DNA from: Nocardiopsis ganjiahuensis DSM 45031
GTDB lineage: Bacteria; Actinomycetota; Actinomycetes; Streptosporangiales; Streptosporangiaceae
DNA: 64,000 bases
Direction: 5' to 3'
Assembly: GCF_000341085.1 (NCBI RefSeq)
Contig: NZ_ANBA01000003.1
Span: 62,001 to 126,000, forward strand
Below, one piece after another: positions 16,701-24,547 of the stretch. The notes under the pieces were generated by a model. That model did not search any database and was not told where the DNA came from. It worked only from the letters and a program-made list of their open reading frames with translations. Positions within the stretch are counted from its first letter, which is position 1. The number at the start of each line of letters is the position of its first letter. The translations under genes and the position numbers were made by a program.

Positions 16701-17822
16701 GTGAGTCACCACAGCGAGAACACCACGTCCGAGACCGACTTCGCCCACCCTCTCAGCGGGTTGGGCTGGAACCCCCGTGTCGAGGCCGCCTTCGACACCG
16801 CCGCCCGAAGCTCCCCGCACGTCCTGCTGCCCGCCCGGGTCGCCGAGGCCCGCCGCGGAGCGGTCGGCGTCCGCCTGCCCCAGCACGAGACCGCGGCGCT
16901 CGCCCCCGGGGTCCGCAGGGCCGCGGAGGCCGATCACGCGTCCGCACCCACCAGCGGCGACTGGGTCGCCGTCCGCCGCTCCGGCGACACCTGGCTCGTG
17001 GAGGCCGTCCTGGAACGCACCGGGACCCTCGTCCGCCAGGGCGTGGCCAAGGACTCCCACGACCAGGTCCTGGCCGCCAACGTCGACGCGGTGCTGATCT
17101 GTGAGGCCGCCGACCAGGGCCCCAACGTGGGGCGTCTGGAACGCTTCCTCAGCCTCGCCTGGACCAGCGGGGCCACCCCGGTCGTCGCCGTCACCAAGGC
17201 CGAACTGGCCGGTGAGCGCCTGCCCGAGGTGGTCGAACTGGTCGAGTCCGTCACCACCGGCGCCGACGTGCACACCGTCAGCGCGCACACCGGTCTGGGC
17301 CTGGCCGAACTGGCCGCGCGGCTCCGCCCCGGCGCCACCTGGGTTCTGCTCGGCACCTCGGGTGCCGGGAAGTCCAGCCTGCTCAACGCACTCGCCGGGC
17401 AGCCGGTCATGGAGACCGGGGAGATCCGCGACGACCGGCGCGGCCGCCACACCACCACCCACCGGCAGCTGATCCCCATGCCCGGGGGCGCGCTGTTCCT
17501 GGACATCCCCGGGGTGCGCCGCATCGACGTGCCCGGCGACGAGAGCGGTGTCGACCGCACCTTCGCCGACGTCAAAGCCCTGGCCGAGCGTTGCCGGTTC
17601 GGGGACTGCGCCCACGGCAGCGAGCCCGGGTGCGCGGTCAACGCCGCCGTGGACGACGGGGAGCTGGACGCCCGGCGCCTCGAACGCTGGTACAAGCTGC
17701 GCCGCGAGGCCGAGTGGAACCGGTCCAGGGGCGACGCCCGCATGCGCGCCGAGCGCCGCAAGGAGTGGAAGCGCAACGACCGCGTCGGCAGGGAGGCCGC
17801 CCGCCTCAAGCGCGGGTACTAG
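16701..17822 (+). CDS. rsgA: Ribosome small subunit-dependent GTPase RsgA
   Basis: The 373-residue circularly permuted GTPase assists late 30S subunit maturation. The motif order is that of RsgA: an OB-fold N-terminus with SGDWVAVR, a G4-like motif VAVTKAEL (about residue 165; the usual Asn is Thr and the usual Asp is Glu), G1 GTSGAGKSS (about 218-226), G2 GRHTTTHRQL and G3 DIPG (about 267-270). The zinc knuckle CRFGDCAHGSEPGC comes near residue 297, and a basic helical tail follows. The altered G4 (TKAEL instead of NKxDL) deserves attention because G4 sets guanine specificity. The GTG at 16701 follows AGAGAGCGCA. The stop overlaps the stop of the convergent protease gene in a shared CTAG. 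Confidence 0.9.
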   Translation: MSHHSENTTSETDFAHPLSGLGWNPRVEAAFDTAARSSPHVLLPARVAEARRGAVGVRLPQHETAALAPGVRRAAEADHASAPTSGDWVAVRRSGDTWLVEAVLERTGTLVRQGVAKDSHDQVLAANVDAVLICEAADQGPNVGRLERFLSLAWTSGATPVVAVTKAELAGERLPEVVELVESVTTGADVHTVSAHTGLGLAELAARLRPGATWVLLGTSGAGKSSLLNALAGQPVMETGEIRDDRRGRHTTTHRQLIPMPGGALFLDIPGVRRIDVPGDESGVDRTFADVKALAERCRFGDCAHGSEPGCAVNAAVDDGELDARRLERWYKLRREAEWNRSRGDARMRAERRKEWKRNDRVGREAARLKRGY

Positions 17823-18895
17823 GTCGTGTTCCGCGGGTCGGTCCCGGAGCGGTACAGGTTCCGGGACTGCTCGCGGAGGATCTCCATGCGGCGCTCGACC
17901 GGTGGATGCGTTCCGAGGACGCGGCCTGTCTTGGCCGGCAGGGCGACGATCGCCATCGCATCGACCCCGCGGCGCAGGTCCTGGGTCGGCAGTGCGTCCC
18001 GGTGCTCCTCCAGCCGGCTCAGGGTCGCGGCCAGGACGGAGGGCGCCCCGGTCAGCTCCGCGGCAGCCCGGTCCGCGGCCAACTCCCGCTGACGGCTGAG
18101 CACAGCTGTGGCCGCGAGCCCGGGCAGCGACAGCACGGCCCCACAGAAGATCAGCGGCACCACCCCGAACAGGTAGACGAGCCCCGTCGCGATCCGGAGA
18201 ACGACGACGAGGGCGCCGACCGGCCCGGCCGCCGCCCCCGGGGCCGGGTCGACCTCCGGAAGCCCCGCCATGACCTCCGCCTTGTCCTCCTTCGCCGTGA
18301 GCACCGTCTCCCAGTCCCTGCCCTGCCTGCGGGCGACAGCGGTGAGCCGGACGTCCCACCACTCGAATGCGGTGTGCAGGGCCGCCGTCAGGTAGACCGG
18401 CCACTGGGTGATCGCGGTCGCGAACATCAGCAGCCGCTGGTCCCGGTGGGCCACGTGGGACAGTTCGTGGGCGAGCACGGCCTCCAGCTCCGCCGCTTCC
18501 AGCTCCGTCAGGAGATCGGCGCTGACGTAGACCGTCGGCACACCGTCCCGGCAGATGTGGGTCAGCGCGTTGGCCCCCTCCAGGTCCAGGAGCCGCAGCC
18601 GCGGCCGGGGCCACCCGCTCAGCGCGCACAGCCGGTCCAGCACGGCGTGTGCCCGGGGGGCGGTGTCCGGGGTGAGCTCCACCGACTCCCGCCGGTCCAC
18701 GGGGTCGTCCGGGGTCATCAGCACCACGGCCTCGCCGAAGACCAGCATGACCGCCACGGGTACGAGCCCCCACCACCAGCCCAGTTCCAGGTAGGAGGCG
18801 AGCACGCCGCCCAGAGCCGCGCACAGCAGGGCGGCGGCGACGATGACCGCCCAGGCGCGGAGCATGGCCGCGTGGGCGGAGAGGAAGGCACGCAT
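17819..18895 (-). CDS. HtpX-like M48 family membrane metalloprotease
   Basis: The 358-residue protein has two N-terminal membrane helices (about residues 13-35 and 42-61). The zinc motif HELSH is at residues 143-147 within LEAVLAHELSHVAH, and a third-ligand region ELAADRAAAEL lies near residue 270. Another hydrophobic hairpin lies between (LRIATGLVYLFGVVPLIF). M48 proteases of this type degrade damaged membrane proteins. The C-terminus GTHPPVERRMEILREQS is typical. The ATG at 18895 is supported by the twin helices immediately after it; no strong ribosome site is visible (GATTCCGCCT). Upstream lies the stump of a second, deleted copy. Confidence 0.88.
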   Translation of the reverse strand: MRAFLSAHAAMLRAWAVIVAAALLCAALGGVLASYLELGWWWGLVPVAVMLVFGEAVVLMTPDDPVDRRESVELTPDTAPRAHAVLDRLCALSGWPRPRLRLLDLEGANALTHICRDGVPTVYVSADLLTELEAAELEAVLAHELSHVAHRDQRLLMFATAITQWPVYLTAALHTAFEWWDVRLTAVARRQGRDWETVLTAKEDKAEVMAGLPEVDPAPGAAAGPVGALVVVLRIATGLVYLFGVVPLIFCGAVLSLPGLAATAVLSRQRELAADRAAAELTGAPSVLAATLSRLEEHRDALPTQDLRRGVDAMAIVALPAKTGRVLGTHPPVERRMEILREQSRNLYRSGTDPRNTT

Positions 18896-18936
18896 AGGCG
18901 GAATCCTAGGAGCCGCACGGCCCGGAGCGGGCCTCG

Positions 18937-19125
18937 GTGTCCGGATCGGGCCATGCTCCGGGACTGCTCGCGGAGGATCTCCGTGCGGCGGGGCAGCGAA
19001 GGGTGGGTGGAGAACCATCCGCCGCCGTCCTTGCCGTTCAGCGGGATGACGGCCAGCGCCGAGACGTTGGCCGCCCGCAGGTCCTGCCGAGGAGTCCGTT
19101 CCCGGTGCTCCCGGAGCCGTTGTCC
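18937..19125 (-). pseudogene. C-terminal stump of a second HtpX-like protease
   Basis: Read on the minus strand, this stretch encodes RLREHRERTPRQDLRAANVSAL, then STHPSLPRRTEILREQS. This lines up without gaps with RLEEHRDALPTQDLRRGVDAMAI and GTHPPVERRMEILREQS of the intact protease next door. Only about 60 C-terminal codons survive, with no start codon, no zinc motif and no stop at the expected place. It abuts the tatD stop directly. It is what remains of a diverged tandem duplicate after a large deletion; the differences show the copies had separated well before the loss. Confidence 0.85.
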
Positions 19126-20076
19126 CTAGACCCCGGGTTCCTGGAACCCGAAGGCCCTGCGGGCGTTGCCCGCGACGGTCTCGGCCAGCTCGTCCTCGCC
19201 CATGCCCTTGGTCTCGGCCAGCACGCGCAGCGTGAGCGGGATCAGGTAGGGGGCGTTGGGGCGGCCCCGGTAGGGCTTGGGGGTGAGGAAGGGAGCGTCG
19301 GTCTCCACCAGCACCAGCTCCGGCGGGGCCACCTTGGCGGCCTCGCGGAGGGGTTCGGCGCTGGCGAAGGTGACGTTGCCCGCGAAGCTCATGAAGTAGC
19401 CGTGCTCGGCGCACACCCTGGCCATGTCGGCGTCGCCGGAGAAGCAGTGGAAGACCACGCGCTCCGGTGCGCCCTCCTCCTCGAGGATCCGCAGGACGTC
19501 CTCGTGCGCCTCGCGGTCGTGGATCATGAGCGCCTTGCCGTGGCGCTTGGCGATGGCGATGTGGCGGCGGAAGGACTCCTCCTGCGCGCGGGCGCCCTCG
19601 GGCCCGGTCCGGAAGGTGTCCATGCCGGTCTCGCCCACCGCCACCACCTGGGGCAGCGCGGCCAGCGCGTCGATCTCGGCGAGCTCGGCCTCCAGGGCCT
19701 CGATCCCGCCCGCCGGACGGGCCTTCTCCGTCCAGTCGGTGTCGTCGGCCTCCACACCCTCGGCGCCGTCGCCGTGCACCACGCGCGGGGCCTCGTTAGG
19801 GTGCAGGGCCACCGCGGCCCACACCTTGCCGGGGTGGGCGGCCGCGACCTCCGCCGCCCAGCGCGAGGAGGGCAGGTCGACCCCCACCTGCACGAGCGGG
19901 GTCACGCCCACGGCCTCCGCGGCCGCGATGATCTCCTCGACCCCGGGCGTCTGCATGTCCATGTGGGTGTGGCTGTCGGCCACCGGAATCCGCAGGGGCT
20001 CGGGGGCCGCCGGCGGTGTCTGCGCGTTGCGCTCCTTGACCGCTCTCCCGCTGCGTTTACCCACGTCCGCGCCCAC
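19126..20076 (-). CDS. tatD: TatD family metal-dependent DNase (housekeeping)
   Basis: The 316-residue protein is a TatD-family 3'-5' exonuclease with an amidohydrolase fold. Metal motifs in order are DSHTHMD (residues 34-40), VGETGMD, MIHDREAH, VFHCFSGD and ETDAPFL. The C-terminal NAPYLIPLTLRVLAETKG is typical of the group. The start is uncertain: the GTG at 20076 directly abuts AGAAGG, while the in-frame GTG at 20064 has better spacing. In many actinobacteria tatD directly follows metG; here a two-gene operon on the other strand separates them. It is only distantly similar to the ebo hydrolase at 4.7 kb. Confidence 0.9.
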   Translation of the reverse strand: MGADVGKRSGRAVKERNAQTPPAAPEPLRIPVADSHTHMDMQTPGVEEIIAAAEAVGVTPLVQVGVDLPSSRWAAEVAAAHPGKVWAAVALHPNEAPRVVHGDGAEGVEADDTDWTEKARPAGGIEALEAELAEIDALAALPQVVAVGETGMDTFRTGPEGARAQEESFRRHIAIAKRHGKALMIHDREAHEDVLRILEEEGAPERVVFHCFSGDADMARVCAEHGYFMSFAGNVTFASAEPLREAAKVAPPELVLVETDAPFLTPKPYRGRPNAPYLIPLTLRVLAETKGMGEDELAETVAGNARRAFGFQEPGV

Positions 20077-20147
20077 CCTTCTCGATCGATCGTCGGCTCG
20101 ATACTAGGTGCCCGCACCGCATGACCGGCACGTGCGGACCCGGACGC

Positions 20148-20183
20148 TTGACAGGGCAATGACTCAATGACTTAATACATTAA
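20148..20183 (+). promoter_or_regulatory. Promoter with overlapping GntR-type operator
   Basis: A consensus -35 TTGACA (20148-20153) precedes TTAATA/TAATAC (20172-20178) with an 18-19 bp spacer. The -10 region is inside the near-palindrome ttaatacattaa (20172-20183). This is an unusually A/T-rich patch. The downstream operon ends in a GntR/YtrA-type repressor, so autoregulation is the simplest reading. Confidence 0.6.
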
Positions 20184-20224
20184 CTGATTGGCCGTCGACC
20201 GACTCCGAACAGAACGGACGCCAC

Positions 20225-21457
20225 GTGCGGACACTGACGTCGTACCTCCTCGATCCCCTGGGTCACAGCTTGTCCCTGCCGGCCGAGCTCCTGTACGCCC
20301 AGAACATCGGCGCGGGACTCCCGCTCGGCGTCGCCGTGTGCGCGATGCTGGCCATGGCGCTCCCCGCCCTGCGCATCCGCACCGGAGCCTCCGGACCCGC
20401 CCTGCTCCGTGTGGGCCCCCTGCTCGGCCTGACCGCGGCCGTGGTGGCCACGATCGCCGCGGAGATGTACGTGCGCGACTTCAGGATCTGGCACTTCGCC
20501 TTCCTGATGACGGCCATCGTCGCCGTGGGGGTCTGGCTCCTGGCGCGTTCACGGCGCGCGGTCTCCGCCCGGGGCGAGAGGGCCTCCCGCACGACACCGC
20601 TCGACGAGGGCGTCACCGCCCGAAGCTGGTTCGCCGCCTCCCTCCTCGGCTTCGTCGCCGTGATCGGCGGCGGCATCCTCGTCCTGTTCGCCCTGGGCGC
20701 CCCCAACGTCCTCCTCCTGCCCTCGTTCCTGGTCGCCGCGGTGCTCGCGGCGGTCGTGGCGGGTGACCTGACGGCCAACCTGCTGCTCCGGTTCCGGGCC
20801 CGTACCTACCGGGCCGAACTGCGCCCGCGCGGGGTGTCCACGGTGCTGCCCGCACGCCGTGCCGTCGGCGTCCTCGTGCTCTGCGCAGCGGTGACCTACG
20901 CCGGCTTCGCGATCGCCGTGGGCGAGTACCGCATGACCGTGATCGCCGCGTGCGCCCCCTACCGCGACCTCGCGCTCTCCGACTGGGCCGACACCGTAGG
21001 ACTGGGCATGATCGGCGTCGCCGCGCTCGCGACCACGGCTCTGGGCGCGGTCGGCGTGCTGGTCGCCGCCACCCGGCCCGCCATCGCCTCCCTGGAGCCC
21101 GCACGGGACCTGGCTCTGCGCCACCTCTCCACCGCACGGACGGTGTGCGCGGTCGTGGGCGCCCAGCTCGTGCTCGCGGGCGACCTGGTTCCGGCGACCG
21201 TCTACGCGATCCGGCCCACCGATCCCAGGGAGTGCTCGACGATGCACAGCAGCCCCTACGCCCAGCCGGGCTGGTTCCCCGACGGTGGCCACCCGGGTGC
21301 GCTGCTGCTCCTCGGCGGCCTGGCCGTGTCCCTCGGCGGATGCCTGGTGTGGGCGTTCGCGACCTGGCGGTCCACGGTCCGCGCGCTCACCCCCTTCGCC
21401 GAGGCACCCGCCCAGAGCTCCGACACGGTGGACCGCGCCGACCAGGACGTCCGATGA
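20225..21457 (+). CDS. Polytopic membrane protein co-transcribed with a GntR regulator
   Basis: The protein has 410 residues and about nine to ten membrane helices, and belongs to no family I can name. Extracellular loops include a segment with Cys and His residues (RECSTMHSSPYAQPGWFPDGGH, near residue 340). The middle holds a short charged cytoplasmic loop rich in Arg and Glu. The GTG at 20225 follows AACGGACGCCAC. The stop overlaps the GntR gene (ATGA), a pairing common for YtrA-type regulators with transporter or sensor membrane proteins. No ATP-binding cassette subunit is present, so an ABC transporter is unlikely. It may be a small-molecule permease or an envelope-stress protein. Confidence 0.75.
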   Translation: MRTLTSYLLDPLGHSLSLPAELLYAQNIGAGLPLGVAVCAMLAMALPALRIRTGASGPALLRVGPLLGLTAAVVATIAAEMYVRDFRIWHFAFLMTAIVAVGVWLLARSRRAVSARGERASRTTPLDEGVTARSWFAASLLGFVAVIGGGILVLFALGAPNVLLLPSFLVAAVLAAVVAGDLTANLLLRFRARTYRAELRPRGVSTVLPARRAVGVLVLCAAVTYAGFAIAVGEYRMTVIAACAPYRDLALSDWADTVGLGMIGVAALATTALGAVGVLVAATRPAIASLEPARDLALRHLSTARTVCAVVGAQLVLAGDLVPATVYAIRPTDPRECSTMHSSPYAQPGWFPDGGHPGALLLLGGLAVSLGGCLVWAFATWRSTVRALTPFAEAPAQSSDTVDRADQDVR

Positions 21458-21867
21458 TCATCGAAGTCGACTCGCGGGACCCGCTCCCGCCCTACGAGCA
21501 GATCCGCAGGCAGATCCTCGCCCTGGTCGTGTCCGGCGAGCTGGCCCCAGGAGCCCGGCTGCCGACCATCCGACAACTCTCCGGGGACCTCAACGTGGCC
21601 CCCAACACCGTGGCGCGGGCGTTCCGGGAGCTGGAGTCCGTCGGCGTGCTCTCCAGCCGCAGGCGCCACGGAACCTCGGTCACCGACGACGCCCGTGAGC
21701 ACGCGCGCGCGACGCTCTCCGGCACCGCTCCCCCGCCCGCCGCGGACCCGGCGCCCCCGACGCGGCCGCCGGACCTGGAGGAGCCCGCGCGCGCGTTCGC
21801 CGCGCACGCGCGCGGCCTGGGACACGGCCTGGACGAGGCCCTCGAAGCCGTCCGCCGGAACTGGTGA
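21454..21867 (+). CDS. GntR family (YtrA-type) transcriptional regulator
   Basis: This short regulator of 137 residues has the N-terminal winged helix-turn-helix PPYEQIRRQILALVVSGELAPGARLPTIRQLSGDLNVAPNTVARAFRELE in its first 70 residues. The ~60-residue tail after it is short and Pro/Ala-rich instead of a FadR or UTRA ligand domain, which defines the YtrA subfamily. Such proteins usually repress their own operon. The ATG overlaps the stop of the membrane protein gene, and a strong terminator follows. A palindrome over the operon's -10 box is the likely binding site. Confidence 0.88.
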   Translation: MIIEVDSRDPLPPYEQIRRQILALVVSGELAPGARLPTIRQLSGDLNVAPNTVARAFRELESVGVLSSRRRHGTSVTDDAREHARATLSGTAPPPAADPAPPTRPPDLEEPARAFAAHARGLGHGLDEALEAVRRNW

Positions 21868-21870
21868 CAG

Positions 21871-21906
21871 CGCTGTGGGCCCCGGCGACGGCCGGGGCCC
21901 ACAGCG
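21871..21906. terminator. Bidirectional terminator between gntR and metG
   Basis: A 16-bp perfect stem (cgctgtgggccccggc with gccggggcccacagcg) closes a GACG tetraloop. It lies 4 bp after the gntR stop and 19 bp after the end of metG on the other strand. Confidence 0.8.
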
Positions 21907-21924
21907 GCGTCGAAGGGACGATCC

Positions 21925-23742
21925 CTACTCGGTGGGGCCCTCCAGGCGCGCCAGCTCCTCGTCCACCACGGACGGGTCGAGCTTGGTGAACAGCGGGGTC
22001 GGACGGCTCAGCGGGGTGCCCGGGACGATCGGGACCGATCCCCAGCGGGCGTCGTTGTCGGCGTAGTCACCGGTGATGACCGGGTAGTCCACCTTCTCCT
22101 CGGAGCCGCCGATGGTGTCGTGGCCGGACTCGATGCGGGGCATCCCGGTCCAGGTCCCGGTGCCGCCGAGCATCGCGTACACCTTGTTGGCCGACTCCGG
22201 CAGGAACGGCGTCAGCAGGGTGTTGGCGTCGCTGACCAGCTGGAGGGACACGTGCAGGACGGTCGCCATCCGCTCCGGGTCGGTCTTCTTGAGCGCCCAC
22301 GGAGCCTGGTCGGAGATGTACTTGTTGGCCTCGGCGACGGTGCGCATGGCCTCCTGGAGCGCGGCCTTGAACTGCGACCTCTCCAGTCGGGCGCCGACCG
22401 TGGCGAAGGCCTCCCTGGAGGCCTCCAGGACCTTGTGGTCCTCGTCGGTCAGGTCGCCGGCGGCGGGGATCTCGCCGAGGTTCTTGGCCGCCATGGAGAT
22501 GGAGCGGTTGACCAGGTTGCCCCAGGCCGCCACCAGCTCGTCGTTGTTGCGCCGCACGAACTCGGCCCAGGTGAAGTCGGTGTCCTGGTTCTCCGGACCC
22601 GCGGCCATGATGTAGTACCGCAGCGCGTCCGCGGAGTAGCGCTCCAGGAAGTCCCGCACGTAGATCACCACGCGGCGCGAGGAGGAGAACTTCTGGCCCT
22701 CCATGGTGAGGAACTCGCTGGAGACGACCTCGGTGGGCACGTTCAGCTCGCCCAGCGGACCGGTCTCGCCGCCCCGGTCGCCCCTGCCGTTGGCCCCGAG
22801 CAGGATCGAGGGCCAGATGACCGAGTGGAAGACGATGTTGTCCTTGCCCATGAAGTAGAAGGACTCGGTCTCGTCACCCTGCCACCAGCGGCGCCAGGCC
22901 TCGGGCTCGCCGACGCGCTGGGCCCACTCGATGGACGCGGACAGGTAGCCGATCACCGCGTCGAACCACACGTAGACGCGCTTGGCGTCGTTGTCGCTCC
23001 ACCCCTCCAGCGGGATGGGCACGCCCCAGTTGAGGTCGCGGGTGACCGCGCGCGGCTGGAGGTCCTCCACCAGGTTGAGGGAGAACTTGAGGACGTTCGG
23101 CCTCCACTCCCCCTCCTTGCCCTTGAGCCACTCGGTGAGGACCTCGGCGAAGGCGGGCAGGTCGAGCATGAAGTGCTCGGTGTCCACGAACTCCGGGGTC
23201 TCGCCGTTGATCCGGGAGCGGGGCGAGATGAGGTCGATCGGGTCGAGCTGGTTGCCGCAGTTGTCGCACTGGTCGCCGCGCGCGCCGTCGAAACCGCAGA
23301 TCGGGCAGATGCCCTCGATGTAGCGGTCGGGCAGCGTACGGCCGGTGGACGGGGACCGCGCGCCCTGGGTGGTGCGCGTGAAGACGTAGCCGTTGTCGTA
23401 GAGCGTGGTGAACAGCTGCTGGACGACGGAGTAGTGGTTGCCGGTGGTGGTGCGGGTGAACAGGTCGTAGGACAGGCCGAGCGCGACCAGGTCCTCGGCG
23501 ATGATCCGGTTGTAGCGGTCGGCCAGCTCCCGGGCGGTCACGCCCTCCTGGTCGGCCAGCACCTGGATCGGGGTGCCGTGTTCGTCGGTGCCGCTGACCA
23601 TCAGCACGTTGTTCCCCGACATTCGCTGGAAGCGCGAGAAGACGTCCGAGGGGACTCCGAACCCGGAGACGTGGCCGATGTGGCGCGGGCCGTTGGTGTA
23701 GGGCCAAGCGACCGCGGTCAGGATGTGGCGATTCGACGACAT
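21925..23742 (-). CDS. metG: Methionyl-tRNA synthetase
   Basis: The 605-residue class I synthetase attaches methionine to tRNA-Met. The HIGH-type motif is [10 protein letters not shown] (near residue 18) and the KMSKS equivalent is KFSSSR (near 350). A zinc knuckle [18 protein letters not shown] lies in the connective peptide (near 142-159), so it is the zinc-containing form. The anticodon-binding helical domain follows, and no C-terminal EMAP/dimerisation domain is present, as is usual for actinobacteria. The ATG at 23742 is the natural N-terminus ([19 protein letters not shown]). The downstream neighbour in the expected gene order, tatD, is separated by the inserted GntR operon. Confidence 0.97.
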   Translation of the reverse strand: MSSNRHILTAVAWPYTNGPRHIGHVSGFGVPSDVFSRFQRMSGNNVLMVSGTDEHGTPIQVLADQEGVTARELADRYNRIIAEDLVALGLSYDLFTRTTTGNHYSVVQQLFTTLYDNGYVFTRTTQGARSPSTGRTLPDRYIEGICPICGFDGARGDQCDNCGNQLDPIDLISPRSRINGETPEFVDTEHFMLDLPAFAEVLTEWLKGKEGEWRPNVLKFSLNLVEDLQPRAVTRDLNWGVPIPLEGWSDNDAKRVYVWFDAVIGYLSASIEWAQRVGEPEAWRRWWQGDETESFYFMGKDNIVFHSVIWPSILLGANGRGDRGGETGPLGELNVPTEVVSSEFLTMEGQKFSSSRRVVIYVRDFLERYSADALRYYIMAAGPENQDTDFTWAEFVRRNNDELVAAWGNLVNRSISMAAKNLGEIPAAGDLTDEDHKVLEASREAFATVGARLERSQFKAALQEAMRTVAEANKYISDQAPWALKKTDPERMATVLHVSLQLVSDANTLLTPFLPESANKVYAMLGGTGTWTGMPRIESGHDTIGGSEEKVDYPVITGDYADNDARWGSVPIVPGTPLSRPTPLFTKLDPSVVDEELARLEGPTE

Positions 23743-23951
23743 GACTCAAGACTAAAGGTGGCCAGGGGTGTCCGAGCACCGGAGCGCCCCGCGCGGCGGG
23801 CCGGGCCGGGGTCCGTCCGCCGGGTCGTCCACAGGGCCGACCACACGATTCCCCCCGATGGGTGGGTACCCGTATGCTCTGCTGAACGAGGCCGTGTGTC
23901 ACCGGGGCACCGGCCGGAGTCAGTACGACCCTCCTACCCGGCCCTGAGGCG

Positions 23952-24425
23952 GTGGTTACCACGGTTATCCGTGCCCTACCCCGTCCTGCCCTGCGGACCG
24001 GCTCGCTGATCGCCAGCGTGGTCCTGCTGGTCGTCCTGTCCTTCCCCGTGGCCTCGAGCCTGTCCGGGGAGAGGGACACCGTGGCGCTGCCCTCGAACGG
24101 CGGCGTCAGCCTCCCCGAGGACGCCGCCTCGAACAGTTCCGACGACGGCCGCGGCCCCGCCTCCCACGAGGCGGCGGAGGAAGCGCACCCGTACCTCGGC
24201 TCCCAGACGGTGGCCCTCGGGCCACCCGGCTCCACCTGCGACCAGCGATCGGTGCTGCGGGACCTGCCCGACGCCGTACCCACGTGCGCACTGCGCCTGG
24301 CGGTGTGGGACCAACCCTGGTGGCCGCTGCCCCTCCCGCACCACGACCCCGTTCCCGAACAGGTCGACGCGGAAGGGCTGCCGCCCACCCGGGCACCACC
24401 TCTCACCGCGCCCACCATCGTCTGA
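23952..24425 (+). CDS. Small exported or membrane-anchored hypothetical protein
   Basis: The protein has 157 residues and I do not recognise it. An N-terminal basic stretch and a hydrophobic helix (about residues 15-35, TGSLIASVVLLVVLSFPVAS) form a signal anchor or signal peptide. The rest is polar and Pro-rich with two Cys residues (STCDQ and PTCAL), which could form a disulfide outside the cell. The GTG start at 23952 lies close behind CCTGAGGCG, a weak ribosome site, so both the start and the reality of the gene are only moderately secure. It sits between metG and secDF on the plus strand. Confidence 0.5.
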   Translation: MVTTVIRALPRPALRTGSLIASVVLLVVLSFPVASSLSGERDTVALPSNGGVSLPEDAASNSSDDGRGPASHEAAEEAHPYLGSQTVALGPPGSTCDQRSVLRDLPDAVPTCALRLAVWDQPWWPLPLPHHDPVPEQVDAEGLPPTRAPPLTAPTIV

Positions 24426-24547
24426 CCATCCCGGTCGGCCGCCTCACCGTGCCCTCGACGGCAGCGGGATCGGCCCCACGCACCCCCCTGCCCGGACCGG
24501 CCGGGCATGCGACCGGTACCCACCATCCGCAGTGAGAGGTTCACCCC

